64,000 bases of DNA, taken from positions 434,001 through 498,000 of the forward strand of contig JAMZAV010000911.1 in NCBI GenBank assembly GCA_024449915.1, in the 5' to 3' direction. The notes beneath the pieces are model-generated. The model saw nothing but the letters and a program-made list of their open reading frames with translations. It ran no database searches and was not told the DNA's origin. Positions within the stretch are counted from its first letter, which is position 1; each line of letters begins with the position of its first letter. The translations under genes were made by a program, and so were the position numbers. Shown here in pieces: positions 49,686 through 61,796 of this stretch. Origin of the DNA: Sweltsa coloradensis. Taxonomy: Eukaryota > Arthropoda > Insecta > Plecoptera > Chloroperlidae.

Positions 49686-51557
49686 ATGTCGTTTTTTTTT
49701 AAACAGATTATAAAAACTTGATACATAAGTAGAATATAATTTATAAGTTTTCCCTTCAATTTCTAGCAAACGTTGTTACAAAAACGACATTCCCACCTCG
49801 TACCAGCGTGCAATCTTGATATTACTCATTAACCATTACCATCGGTCTGTTCTGCTTGTATGGCGACATGATATCAGAGTGTGTATACAAAGAATATCGT
49901 GCTACTTATCGCCCATGTTAGTAATGTGTATATATCCCGTTTAAACACACTACAATATAGTATTTGGTTGTTGTCGTATAGTCGAAATCTCCTGACCAAT
50001 TAAAATAATTAAAATATAATGCTTTATGTTTCACACATAGGAGGCCTATTCAATTTTACATGAAGGATAGATGTATGCCATGTAGAGTTTAGGTTTTGAA
50101 TGACGATATTTTGTGAGAGAATGTAACTACAAGTACTACAAAGACGTGTTAACTATAGACAAATGCACAATAAGTTATATTGTAACGCTTCAAATCTACA
50201 GTATTGAAATTTAATGGCATACAGGGAAAACCACCACGCAATATGCATTTGCCAATCAAACTTGTAGTCGATGAGCAATGTTTACAACCATTCTTACAAG
50301 GCACCGGAAGTAAAATAATGTTTTTGGACTAGTGGCGGATACAACCCGATGAACACAGCACGTACTGTCAAATAAAAGAGTATCTGCATGACACAAGTGT
50401 GCCAATACATCATCTAAGAGCTAGACTACTCTCGAGCAAGAAAACTCTCACATTGAATTACCAACGAACACCGAAACCAGCAAAAAATAAATCCGTATAA
50501 TAATAACCTGCGGCATTACTGTAGTATAAAAAAGGATGACTTTAATTCGTTTATTCCTATGTACAGCAATAAACATATCCACATGACTCCAATGACTGGT
50601 CACAATTACTATGTATGTTATACATTGTAACTTGATACATTTTTTTTTTTTATCATTTCTTTGTGTCTGCAGTTAGCAATAACGGCTAGTTCAATAAAAA
50701 ATAATTACTACTAATTAGTTAAAATATTATTTAAGCTTTTATTTGTTTTAAATTATAATGGTAAGAGTAAGTACAATGTTTGATATAATGAATGATAGGG
50801 ACTACCTACACTGCTAAAGGTGCATAGGCTAAAATAAGTGAAGCATTAAAAAGTATGTACTTGAAAGCATTAGTTGTTGTCGACCATTGTACAAAGAGTG
50901 ATTAAGCATCACAGCTGCTGTACTATTTTGTGTGTACCTACGACTGACGCAAATAAAACAGTAAATGGGTAATTAAAAGTAAGGTGTTAGTAGCCAGGTG
51001 TTGAACAACAGTGTGTCTTCAGATAGGGTCTTCAAGATAGAGAAGTACGGGGCCACGGGCTTTGACCACCAGGATGTGTGCGCGCGTGTGTGTGTGTGTG
51101 TGCCCTTTTACTCGAGTAACTATCATTAGCTAGCCTAAACTAGAGGACAGGCAGAGATTGGTCCTAATATTTCCCCTCGTTTACCCTCACTCTTCTACAC
51201 TTCGAACAAGTGCGAACAAAACCACCCGCGGACAATGGACAAGGTGTGGGTTCAGGTAATCCCACCACGGGTCGACCATAATAGTTATCTGTCGCTCAAT
51301 AACTTCAACGTGACAATTTTGAATGGGGCATTTCGTTTGCGAATCTTCATCCAACATTGTACTTTGACTCAATGTAGTTTTTAGTTTGGTTTACGTATTG
51401 TAGATGTGTGTGATTGTTATGATTATTCAGCAAGGGGCAGCACGCTTGTGCCGCTTGAAGAGTGCGGTCAGTCTGGGCTTGGATCTATGTTGGGGGTAGA
51501 AGTTTGTTTACACCTGTCCTTCACTATAGGTAGAGGAAGAGAGGTAAGAGAACTCAC

Positions 51558-51780
51558 GGTGGTGGTTGCTGGTCGCGGAGTGCGTCGAGCCCACGAGGTC
51601 GGCCTCGGTCCATGCGCCACTGTTCCGCAAGATACGGTTCACGGAGCTCACGCTAGGGATGCTGTGGGGGTCGCAGATCCGCTGGGCTAGGAGCTGGTCG
51701 CGTATCTCCCAGGCGAACATCCCGGGGTTCTCTTGCTTGAAGCGCAGAATCTTCTTCACTACTGTCGGGGTCGCCACCTG
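51558..51780 (-). CDS. eyg: Pax RED-subdomain exon, copy B
   Basis: The exon codes for the C-terminal (RED) half of a paired domain, the helix-turn-helix that reads DNA. It opens [20 protein letters not shown], contains [15 protein letters not shown] and [14 protein letters not shown], then AWTEADL and a Ser/His tail. The QRxCDP and RNSGxWT features are those of Eyegone/Twin of eyegone rather than Pax6, Pax2/5/8 or Poxn. The acceptor is TTCTCTTACAG with a tandem CAGCAG (51778-51783); the donor is GTGAGT (51552-51557). The exon is 223 nt, phase 0 to phase 1. Eyegone has only a partial PAI half, so a missing upstream PAI exon is expected. It differs from copy A at one synonymous base near 51745. 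Confidence 0.88.
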
Positions 51781-52154
51781 CTGTAAGAGAATTACCTTCA
51801 TAACGTTACAGTTCTGCAAGTGAGCTTCACATCAGGGTGCAAACTGCAAACATCCCTTTCCGCTGTTGAGTTTATTTTACTTTATCATTAGATCTCACAT
51901 GTGTGTAGGATTACTGGATTAGAACACGTGGATGGCTGAATCTTACAAGAAATATGTGTTTTTTGTTTTTGCGGCCTGTCTTAAGCACAATTTTAGGTTC
52001 TCTTGTTAAACTAGGGCGAAATTATAAACCAGGCAGAAACTTAATTTCTGTCGACGTGTCGTCTATGTCCTCAAGTTGTTTTTGTAAGAAAAGACACACT
52101 ACAATCCTCCATCTACAAACAGATAACGAGGGAAAATAGTTTTCTTCGGTAAAA

Positions 52155-52316
52155 TTGCGTTGCACAATTTCTTCACTTGCCGGTATAATGTTGTAATTTG
52201 TACCAGCATGCGAAACAAAGAGTGCAACGCTAGTTACAAAACAGCACGATTTGTTTTGCATGCAGGTACAACTCTATAACATTGTACCGGCAAGTAAAAA
52301 AAAATCGTGCAACGCA
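52155..52316. repeat. inverted-repeat element inside duplication B
   Basis: GCGTTGCACAATTTCTTCAC at the left pairs with the sequence ending AAATCGTGCAACGCA at the right; arms are ~70 bp with mismatches. The same element is at 56271-56440, so it predates the duplication. Confidence 0.75.
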
Positions 52317-52723
52317 TGCAAAATGTACAAAGTTTAATTTTGAAGAAGATGACTTGATTGAGGACATTTGAATATAATTGTTGATTCTGAAGTTATGTCC
52401 GCTCTTTTATTTAGTCTTTCTAATTTTCTGCCAACGTTTTAATCATTTTTGATTAGTGCATCCTTTTGAAATCACAGTTCTAAGGATCACAAACCTTGCC
52501 TTATACAAAAAAGCGAGAGTTTTACAAATTATTGATTTATTTTAAAAACTAGCGTAGGCCTAATATTTAACGGTGATAAATAATTTTAGGCTAGTTAATT
52601 CGTGTCCCGAAAGTGTTAACCGAAGTGGAAGACACAAGGATTGCTCGCCTCGTCGTTCTAGGTAGGCCATTTTCGTAAACTCAACGTGTCCCATTTACTT
52701 TTTCGAGACATCGTATTCGAATT

Positions 52724-53768
52724 GAAGGTATTAATATTGTGCATTTTAGTTGTAAATTTACATTTATTTAAAAATTTGCTGCGGAAAGGTTTACTTAAGT
52801 TATACGCATCATGTATAATTACATGGAACTGCCATTAAATTAATATGAATATATTTTACCTACACGCCTAAGATGGAACAAAATCATTATATTCTGGTTT
52901 CAACTGAAAGCCTTGAAAAGAATCATGCCGAAACAAAGATTTTTTTCTCAGTCAAATTCAGAATTAATAATAATTTTACACTAAAATATTCATTCCTGTA
53001 ACGCAAATTAGAACAAAAGATTCCTCGTGCAGAAAAAAACTAAATAAGTGACCAGCCACCGGCGGCTGGGTTTGGTGTATTAGCAATTTAGTTTCCCCAG
53101 GCTTGTATTTAAATCCATGGTGTCTTGCTGGCGAGATAGCTCGAAGGGTTATTTTATCCCACTCTAGACAGCATAAGTGCAACGAAATATAACTCGCAAC
53201 ACTTCTTTTGCCGAATTTTAAGTGAATTGTGCAATTATTTTCACTACTAATCGATTCGAATTTGTGGACTACCTGGCTCAAAGACAAGGCAATAACCCCA
53301 TATAATTGGCTGAGAAACTAAGAGATTTGCCGCAGAGAGCTTCACGTGGAAATAAATTTTACGGTGAAAGTTTTAAGTGATTTATGGTATGAATGAACAA
53401 CTAAATTTGAGGGTATCAAATGCAGGATAATGTACAAGCGAGTGGCGCGTTGTTGGTGCATGCGCTACGAACTAACTATCGTTAAGAGATTGAGCTGCTC
53501 TTAGTTATTATGCCTGAAAGATTCAATATGTGTGGTGTCTTATAGTACTTTACAACCTTCAATTTTGTCAAGCAAAGAAAATAATAGTTTGTGAAATTGT
53601 TGTCAATTTTTTTTAAACTTTTATTAAAAACCAGAGTAAAACCAACTATGGGTAACATAGGGAACATTTTATCAAAACAAATTACCAAGTAGTTCAATTA
53701 TTAAAAAACTTTTCAAAGGTAAAAGAAAAAAAAAAGACAAGAATAAATTTTAAAAAAATAAAAAAAAA
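52724..53768. other. unique spacer between the duplicates
   Basis: No match to other parts of the window. The 52976-53287 interval has a 103-codon frame on the - strand without a recognised domain. A long A-rich tract (53725-53770) precedes copy A. Confidence 0.5.
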
Positions 53769-55133
53769 TGTCGTTTTTTACATTTAACGATCATAATATA
53801 ATTTTAAGTTTTCCCTTCAATTTCTAGCAAACGTTGCTACAATAACGACATTCCCACCTGGGACCAGCGTGCAATCTTGAAATTACTCATTAACCATTAC
53901 CATCGGTCTGTTCTGCCTGTATGGCGACATGATATCAGAGTGTGTATACAAAGAATATTGTGCTACTTATCGCCCATGTTAGTAATGTGTATATATCCCG
54001 GGTAAACACACTACAATATAGTATTTGGTTGTTGTCGTATAGTCGAAATCTCCTGACCAATTAAAATAATTTAAATTTAATGCTTTATGTTTCACACATA
54101 GGAGGCCTATTCAATTTTACATGAAGGATAGATGTATGCCATGTAGAGTTTAGGTTTTGAATGACGATATTTTGTGAGAGCATGTAACTACAAGTACTAC
54201 AAAGACGTGTTAACTATAGACAAATGCACAATAAGTTACATTGTAACGCTTCAAATCTACAGTATTGAAATTTAATGGCATACAGGGAAAGCCACCACGC
54301 AATATGCATTTGCCAATCAAACTTGTAGTCGATGAGCAATGTTTACAACCATTCTTACAAGGCACCGGAAGTAAAATAATGTTTTTGGACTAGTGGCGGA
54401 TACAACCCGATGAACACAGCACGTACTGTCAAATAAAAGAGTATCTGCATGACACAGGTGTGCCAATACATTATCTAAGAGCTAGACTACTCTCGAGCAA
54501 GAAAACTCTCACATTGAATTACCAACGAACACCGAAACCAGCAAAAAATAAATCCGTAGAATAATAACCTGCGGCATTACTGTAGTATAAAAAAGGATGA
54601 CTTTAATTCGTTTATTCCTATGTACAGCAATAAACATATCCACATGACTCCAATGACTGGTCACAATTACTATGTATGTTATACATTGTAACTTGATACA
54701 TTTTTTTATCATTTCTTTGTGTCTGCAGTTAGCAATAACGGCTAGTTCAATAAAAAATAATTACTACTAATTAGTTAAAATATTATTTAAGCTTTTATTT
54801 GTTTTAAATTTTAATGGTTAGAGTAAGTACAATGTTTGATATAATGAATAATAGGGACTACCTACACTGCTAAAGGTGCATAGGCTGAAATAAGTGAAGC
54901 ATTAAAAAGTATGTACTTGAAAGCATTAGTTGTTGTCGACCATTGTACAAAGAGTGATTAAGCATCACAGCTGCTGTACTATTTTGTGTGTACCTACGAC
55001 TGACGCAAATAAAACAGTAAATGGGTAATTAAAAGTAAGGTGTTAGTAGCCAGGTGTTGAACAACAGTGTGTCTTCAGATAGGGTCTTCAAGATAGAGAA
55101 GTACGGGGCCACGGGCTTTGACCACCAGGATGT

Positions 55134-55137
55134 GTGC

Positions 55138-55198
<61 letters not shown>

Positions 55199-55218
55199 CG
55201 TGCGTGTGTGTGTGTGTG
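55134..55218. repeat. (TG)n microsatellite
   Basis: About 40 TG units with a few CG interruptions. The same site in copy B has only about 10 units (51078-51101). Confidence 0.95.
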
Positions 55219-55690
55219 CCCTTTTACTCGAGTAACTATCATTAGCTAGCCTAAACTAGAGGACAGGCAGAGATTAGTCCAAATATTTCCCCTCGTTTAC
55301 CCTCACTCTTCTACACTTCGAACAAGTGCGAACAAAACCACCCGCGGACAATGGACAAGGTGTGGGTTCAGGTAATCCCACCACGGGTCGACCATAATAG
55401 TTATCTGTCGCTCAATAACTTCAACGTGACAATTTTGAATGGGGCATTTCGTTTGCGAATCTTCATCCAACATTGTACTTTGACTCAATGTAGTTTTTAG
55501 TTTGGTTTACGTATTGTAGATGTGTGTGATTGTTATGATTATTCAGCAAGGGGCAGCACGCTTGTGCCGCTTAACGAGTGCGGTCAGTCTGGGCTTGGAT
55601 CTATGTTGGGGGTAGAAGTTTGTTTACGCCTGGGACTAATCTCTGCCTGTCCTTCACTATAGGTAGAGGAAGAGAGGTAAGAGAACTCAC

Positions 55691-55913
55691 GGTGGTGGTT
55701 GCTGGTCGCGGAGTGCGTCGAGCCCACGAGGTCGGCCTCGGTCCATGCGCCACTGTTCCGCAAGATACGGTTCACGGAGCTCACGCTAGGGATGCTGTGG
55801 GGGTCGCAGATCCGCTGGGCTAGGAGCTGGTCGCGTATCTCCCAGGCGAACATCCCGGGGTTCTCTTGCTTGAAGCGTAGAATCTTCTTCACTACTGTCG
55901 GGGTCGCCACCTG
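55691..55913 (-). CDS. eyg: Pax RED-subdomain exon, copy A
   Basis: It codes for the same 74 residues as the exon at 51558-51780, with the same acceptor (including the tandem CAGCAG at 55911-55916) and the same GTGAGT donor (55685-55690). The frame is intact and the single exon difference is silent, which suggests either very recent duplication or purifying selection. Joining this exon (end phase 1) to copy B (start phase 0) would shift the frame. Upstream exons on this strand are not recognised in 56.8-64 kb. Confidence 0.87.
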
Positions 55914-56270
55914 CTGTAAGAGAATTACCTTCATAACGTTACAGTTCTGCAAGTGAGCTTCACATCAGGGTGCAAACTGCAAACATCCCTTTCCGCTGTT
56001 GAGTTTATTTTACTTTATCATTAGATCCCACATGTGTGTAGGATTACTGGATTAGAACACGTGGATGGCTGAATCTTACAAGAAATATGTGGTTTTTTGT
56101 TTTTGCGGCACAATTTTAGGTTCTCTTGTTAAAAATTATAAACCAGGCAGAAACTTAACTTCCGTCGACGTGTCGTCTATGTCCTCAAGTTGTTTTTGTA
56201 AAAAAAGACACACTACAATCCTCTATCTACAAACTGATTACGAGGGAAAATAGTTTTCTTCGGTAAAATT

Positions 56271-56440
56271 TCGTTGCACAATTTCTTCACTTGCCGGTAT
56301 AATGTTGTAATTTGTACCAGCATGCGAAACAAAGAGTGCAACGCAAGTTACAAAACAGCACGATTTGTTTTGCATGCAGGTACAACTACAAGCTATAACA
56401 TTGTCCCGGCAAGTAAAAAAAAAAAAAAATCGTGCAACGC
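56271..56440. repeat. inverted-repeat element inside duplication A
   Basis: The counterpart of 52155-52316, with a longer A run in the right arm. Confidence 0.72.
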
Positions 56441-56832
56441 ATGCAAAATGTACAAAGTTTAATTTTGAAGAAGATGACTTGATTGAGGACATTTGAATAT
56501 AATTGTTAATTCTGAAGTTATGTCCGCTCTTTTATTTAGTCTTTCTAATTTTCTGCCAACGTTTTAATCATTTTTGATTAGTGCATCCTTTTGAAATCAC
56601 AGTTCTAAGGATCACAATCCTTGCCTTATACAAAAAAGCGAGAGTTTTACAAATTATTGATTTATTTAAAAAACTAGCGTAGGCCTAATATTTAACGGTG
56701 ATAAATAATTTTAGGCTAGTTAATTCGTGTCCCGAAAGTGTTAATACCGACACAAGGATTGCTCGTCTAGGTAGGCCATTTTCGTAAACTCAACGTGTCC
56801 CATTTACTTTTTCGAGACATCGTATTCGAATT

Positions 56833-58655
56833 AAGTTTTTTCCAATCATCGTTTTTAACAGATCCATAGCAAAGAATTCAGGTCTAATTTCAAGGCGTTT
56901 TGACATGCAGTTATGAACGACAGTACGAAAGGCATCTGATTGGCTTAGGTTAAATTTAAACTGTAGGTCCGCAATAAAAAATGATTCATCTACCATCTCA
57001 TATACCAAGCGGGAACGAGTAAATTTACACAGAGAAAGGATCTTTTCATACATAGGGTCTTAACCGATTCTAATTGTGTGAGATTGGCTTGGGAGAGGTA
57101 GGGCAATATGATTTCGATGCCGTAGGAAGCAATAGGGGAAATTTTAAGGTGGAAGAGTTTCATAGCACAAGAGATTGAGAGTGAGTATAATTTGGAGATA
57201 AGGTGCATGGCTTTTATGGCAGAGGAACATCTTGCTTTGATGTGGGGAGAAAAAGAAGTACCTTTATAATGGAGTAAGATACCCAGATATTTGAAAGAAG
57301 ATACAAACTCGACTTTGTCAGTACCATAGAAAAGCACATCGCTTTTGGCTAACTTCCCCCCTTTTCTGAACTTAACAACTTTTGTTTTGTTGACATTTAC
57401 TACTAAATGGTTTCTTTCACACCATGTTTTGAGTTTTAATAAAGTGTATTGAAGCTGAGCGAGGTTTTCCGTGTATAGTGCGATGTCATCTGCATACATT
57501 ATCAAGTTAATAGGTTGAACAAAAGTGGGCTCGAAGGATCCCCTTGGAGGACTCCGTTTGACTGTGTTATTGGATCGGAGATGAAGATACCATCGTTAAC
57601 TTGCACGAAGTTAATATTTAAAATGACACTTAGTATGTTCAATAGTTCGACAGGAATGCAGTTCAGGTCGCGAAGCTTATTGATGAGACTGTGCCGGTCT
57701 ACTGAGTCGAAAACGGATTTAAAGTCTACAAATTCAGTGTATAGTTTGCCCTTCACTTTGACCAGAGTGGAGTCGATTTTATCGAGAAGAATTTTGACAG
57801 CTTGCAAAGTTGATTTGCCCGTGCGGAAACCGAACTGCTCATCTGGTATTACTTGATCAGTGAGATCTTGTAGCCGAGTATTTATAATGTTTGAAAAAAG
57901 TTTGTATACGACGGAGCTTAACGCGATGCCCCTATAAGATTCTGGTGATAGAGTGTCGCCTTTCCCCTTGTATAGGACTTTTAATGAGGACGTTCGCCAT
58001 TCGTGAGGAATCTTTCCCTGTTGGATACAGATATTTAAACAAGTTAGTTAAAAGTATGCAGTTGGTGTTGGCCGTGGATTTGATATGTTCGTTGGTAATG
58101 TGGTCGTGGCTCGCGGCTTTTTTATTTTTCAAAGAGTTGATTGCGCGTTGTACTTCTTGTTTGGTTATGGGGCAAAATTCGGTAGGGCTGACATAGTAAT
58201 TTAGGTTATTTACTAATTGTAAAGAATCCGATGAGGATAGGGATGACTGGTTTAAAAGGTTGGTAAAATAGGGTGTCCATTCTCTGATGGCTATTGGAGG
58301 TGCGATTGGTTGAGTCTCGTCTTTGTTAAGGAAGGTGTAAGAATATATTTCTGCGGCTTCAATAGTCTTAAGCTCTTCAGCGATATGAAATTCCAATCGT
58401 TTATCGTGGAGGAGCTCATTGTATTCCTTCCTTAGGGCGACATACAATACTCGTTTAATATCATCTTTTTTCCCGGTTCTATTAAAATCATGGAGGGCTC
58501 TTAGTACTTTTCTCCTATGCAGGTAACACTCACTATCGAACTATGGTTTAGCTAAACGGGTTGATACTTTTTTAGGGAGTGCCGAGGTGTAAATAGAATG
58601 TTTAAACAGGTCAAATAGAGCGTCAACATTTTCGCTGGCAAGGTGAGTATCAATT
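56833..58655 (-). pseudogene. non-LTR retrotransposon reverse transcriptase, broken
   Basis: On the - strand this is the RT domain of a jockey/CR1-like LINE. Motifs in order: an N-terminal region with KPxFDSEC (58530-58550), INSLKNKKAASHDHITNE, the FVDFKSVFDSVDR palm motif, NGVLQGDPSSPLLFN, the catalytic YADD (57485-57496), and FKYLGI. Damage: an in-frame TAG in place of the usual W near 58541, a frameshift around 57950, loss of about 20 residues with a frame change between PLLFN and YADD (57505-57520), and another frameshift near 57050. The endonuclease and 5' part are absent. The 3' end stops inside the coding sequence at 56833, exactly where the Pax-exon duplication starts, so it was cut by rearrangement and does not end in a normal tail. 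Confidence 0.9.
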
Positions 58656-59264
58656 TAGAAGTGGCCAAGAATTAAAAACCTCGTTGTAAATAAGACGTTA
58701 ACCATAATTACATCTGAAAATATGCCTTGTTTATATTGCTGTTTTAAATAATAGTTAAATAACTCATTTATCACGATTTCGTTACAATGAGAATTTCAAT
58801 TTGCACAAATGTGGACTGACCAATAAATTATCCCCGGGAGTTGAACAAGGAACCGCGGTCCGAGTGAGCCACGCACATGACACGACACGACCCTCGCTAG
58901 GATCAATTCTCTTGAATTAATAATGATGTTGTCCCGTTCCCCATACGCCACTGATCTAATCGTCTGAACGGCGTATTAATCATCCGCGGGGAGCCCGTTC
59001 ATAATCTTGCACACAGCACTCACTCGACGCGTCGCGTCGCATGCACGGAGCATTACCACTTACCAGGGCACGACCGGTAAATTGCTGAACTGCCCCTTTA
59101 GCGCACGACTTCATGGTGTTCGCTACACTTCTTTACCTTGTAGTTGCGGTTTTTAAATTCGACATAACATGATTGCAGTATAGCAGTTTAGTACTGGAGA
59201 CATCATGTTTGTCCCATACAGCAATTGAGAAAAGATGTACCCAGTTGCCTGATAGGATTATTTG
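58656..59264. other. non-coding; tRNA-like remnant and GC-rich part
   Basis: At about 58830-58885 the - strand reads GTGGCTCACTCGGACCGCGG and then GGTTCCTTGTTCAACTCC, which recalls Pol III A and B boxes and could be a SINE head. The 58940-59100 part is CpG-rich. No frame is convincing. Confidence 0.35.
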
Positions 59265-59325
59265 GTAAAGCATCGCTACGTTGTAAAAGCGGAGGACCCG
59301 AGGCCGGGTTCAATCCCCTGTCAGA
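59265..59325 (+). mobile_element. tRNA-like sequence (SINE head or tRNA pseudogene)
   Basis: TTGGTAAAGCATCGCTACG resembles an A box and CCGGGTTCAATCCCC a B box, about 35 bases apart. A full cloverleaf could not be formed by eye, so I prefer a SINE or pseudogene to a working tRNA. Confidence 0.4.
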
Positions 59326-61796
59326 AAATATATTTTTGTACATTGCTCTAGTTTCATCCTTGTTCTTGCAGCAGGCTTACGCTGAAAGTTTGTAATCTAA
59401 TAATAATTAATTTTTTATTCTGTATTGTAAATAAATTATTGTATTGTTAATTCGTAGGACTGTTAATTTTTTTCATTGCCGTTTCCATTTTTTAGGAAAT
59501 CTTCATATATTCGTTTGAGTAGGAACGTCCGTTAACTCATCAGTATTTTGTTTTTGTTTTCCGACTTCATGTTTTTTTCCCAATTCTTATTAATTTTGTT
59601 CTATTCTCTTTTTCTCTTTTGTGTTCCATTTCTTTCCATTTTTTACTTTTTTTTTCTCTCGTGTATTTTTTAAAAATATATTTTTTAATCCATCTTAATT
59701 TAAATGATTTTTTTTATTATTATTTCATTTTCCATTAATAAAAAAACTGTTGTAATGTTTCTTATTGTTTCGAAATTTGTTCAATTGCGGTTTATTATTT
59801 CGTGTGCATTTCAATACGCTCATCCTTTAACGCGACTATAAAAAGCGTTCGCCAAGAAGCACAAGTAATGACAGCGTGATGATTGCAGTGTTGGGAAGTT
59901 CATGTATGTTATTCTGAGCGCGCCTCTGTACTTTGCGTAAGAGGACTAGTCAACATTGCGCCCTCCAAAGCCTAGACCACAGACAGCCTCACCGCATCTC
60001 CTACCTTCAACCGCTTTCATTGGTTACTTGTGTTTTAATTTTTAACTTTTAAGGTGCGTAGTCCTATTATTTTGGAGTAGAAAGTTTTTTCTGCTAATTT
60101 GTGCACCGTTATACGCGTATTATAATCTACGCATTTTGAGTTAGAAGTGATTGTCTTTCTTAATTATTTTATATTTTGCGAGCTTTTGATATATTTTTTG
60201 TGTTCATTCAAGTTAAACTGTTTTAAACGCGATCATCACTCAATCGCACTGATGCGTGTAATAAGTGAAGATGGAATAGAAATCCGCAATACACCCAGAC
60301 ATTTGTTATGCTTCTTAAAGCATTAATGTGTCATTATGTGGGCAAGTAATTAATTGCGTCTCAACTCTAAATGCCAGGTCCAATGATTAGCATCCTCACG
60401 GGTAGTTATTATGTTAATGAATTCTTATGTTTTGTGTATATCCATAGCATATAGCCATTAATACACATCTTGAAACTTTGGGGTATTGTTAAATATATCT
60501 GTGTGGTCAAGGTCTACTTTTTATTAATTTATTTGGATTAAGTGTGATCTTCAAAAACATTCTCACTGGACTGAATACTACCATAGGCCTACCATTTACA
60601 GTGCTTGTCCGTTCATGATGGTGAAATATAGCCTGTTTTGCATTCTATACTGTTAAATCTATCAGCACAGTTTCTCATCTGTTAAATACTCCAATGCAGA
60701 AGTTTGGCCCCTTGGGCAAACTAGATAATAAACCATTTCATAATTGCATGCATTTCTAATGGAAGTGAGCATGCTCCAACCGAGTCCGCTTTTCCTTGTA
60801 ATATGTTCAATTTATTTTCCTAGTTCGTACGGCAGTACACGCACCGTTATATACAAACGTACTTAATGAAACTGAAACGCTTTGTAATCGCACAATAAAT
60901 TTGGCGGGTAAAATAATTACCTTTATGAGCAATTTACTTAAAAATCTACTACTTTCAGGCTTGTCAAAATATTTTTAAAAATTGGTTTTAGCAACGCAAT
61001 TATACCTTGCCGCCCGCGTGTTACCCTTGCTAAGCAAAGTCACGCGAGCATTGCTATGAGCTCGCACCCCTAATTACATACCTGGACGGGAGGCCGGGCA
61101 AAAACCAGCGCGATTAGAGCGTCTTGACGCGGCGCGGCGCGGTGCGATGCGATGCCGGCAGGTGGCACACAATGTCCTTGACAAGTGTTCGTCTTATTCG
61201 CCAGTGACAAGTAGAACGAAATGATACGACGAAATTAAAAACAACACTGAACAAAAACCCAATACACATCCGAGCATGGCAAATCCAAGAGCACAATGCT
61301 CACAGTCAGTTGTCAGGTTAATTAAAGTAAACATGGTTTCTGAAGGTCTGCTGCCCGTTTGATTGAAAGCTTCATATTCCAAACACCTTGCAGAAAGTCC
61401 TCGAGATAAATTTAGTAGAACAATATGGGACTCCATATCAGAGTGAACGTGATAAACGCACACCTTCGTTACTAACAGAATAGGCACTGTTTTGTATTAA
61501 ACGCACCACTATCTGACTCCCATGTTCATGTTCTACATATAACTATGTAATGGGTCGTGCTCGTGCAATGGGTATGGTGCTAGGACACAATCGAATTACT
61601 ATAGTTGTATTGTATTGACTTGTCCCATAAGTTGGAAGAGAAGTTTAAGTCTCACATGATTATTTAATTATCTTGTCTCGACTGCCCTACACATAAATCA
61701 AACGTAGGGCACGCTATTTCTATTATTATTTGTTTATTTGGAAGTACAATAAAACGGACTACAATCGAAGTGCACTCTAATTAATTTCTCGTGCGA
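59326..61796. other. non-coding, with relic 3' Helentron end and GC-rich patch
   Basis: 59815-59855 has TACGCTCATCCTTTAACGCG followed by AAAAAGCGTT, an old 3' end of a Helentron-like element without its body. 61005-61180 is GC-rich (GACGCGGCGCGGCGCGGTGC) and might be part of a promoter region. Frames at 61114-61487 (- strand) have no domain that I recognise. Confidence 0.35.

Larger units (their letters stand above)
49686..52723. repeat. tandem duplication, copy B
   Basis: About 3.04 kb that matches 53769-56832 in the same orientation. In stretches that I compared by eye (about 280 bp), roughly four bases differ, so divergence is near 1-2% with some small indels. It contains one RED exon. 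Left boundary words are ATGTCGTTTTTT; the right boundary is CATCGTATTCGAATT. A 1.05-kb unique spacer (52724-53768) separates the copies. Confidence 0.93.
53769..56832. repeat. tandem duplication, copy A
   Basis: Partner of 49686-52723. It differs by a large (TG)n expansion at 55134-55218, a 14-bp duplication near 55632, and a few substitutions. Its right edge is joined directly to a broken reverse-transcriptase gene. Confidence 0.93.

Noticed and set aside
51187..51372. 61-codon frame on the - strand, identical in the other duplicate (55303-55488)
   Set aside because: The identity is explained by the recent duplication; there is no splice site pair that would place it after the RED exon in frame.
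51566..51823. 85-codon + strand frame, repeated at 55699-55956
   Set aside because: It is the antisense shadow of the RED exon.
57515..58196. 101-113 codon + strand frames
   Set aside because: They are antisense shadows of the reverse-transcriptase pseudogene.
59265..59325. Functional tRNA gene
   Set aside because: Boxes are present but a full cloverleaf with acceptor stem could not be formed by eye; a SINE head or pseudogene is more likely.
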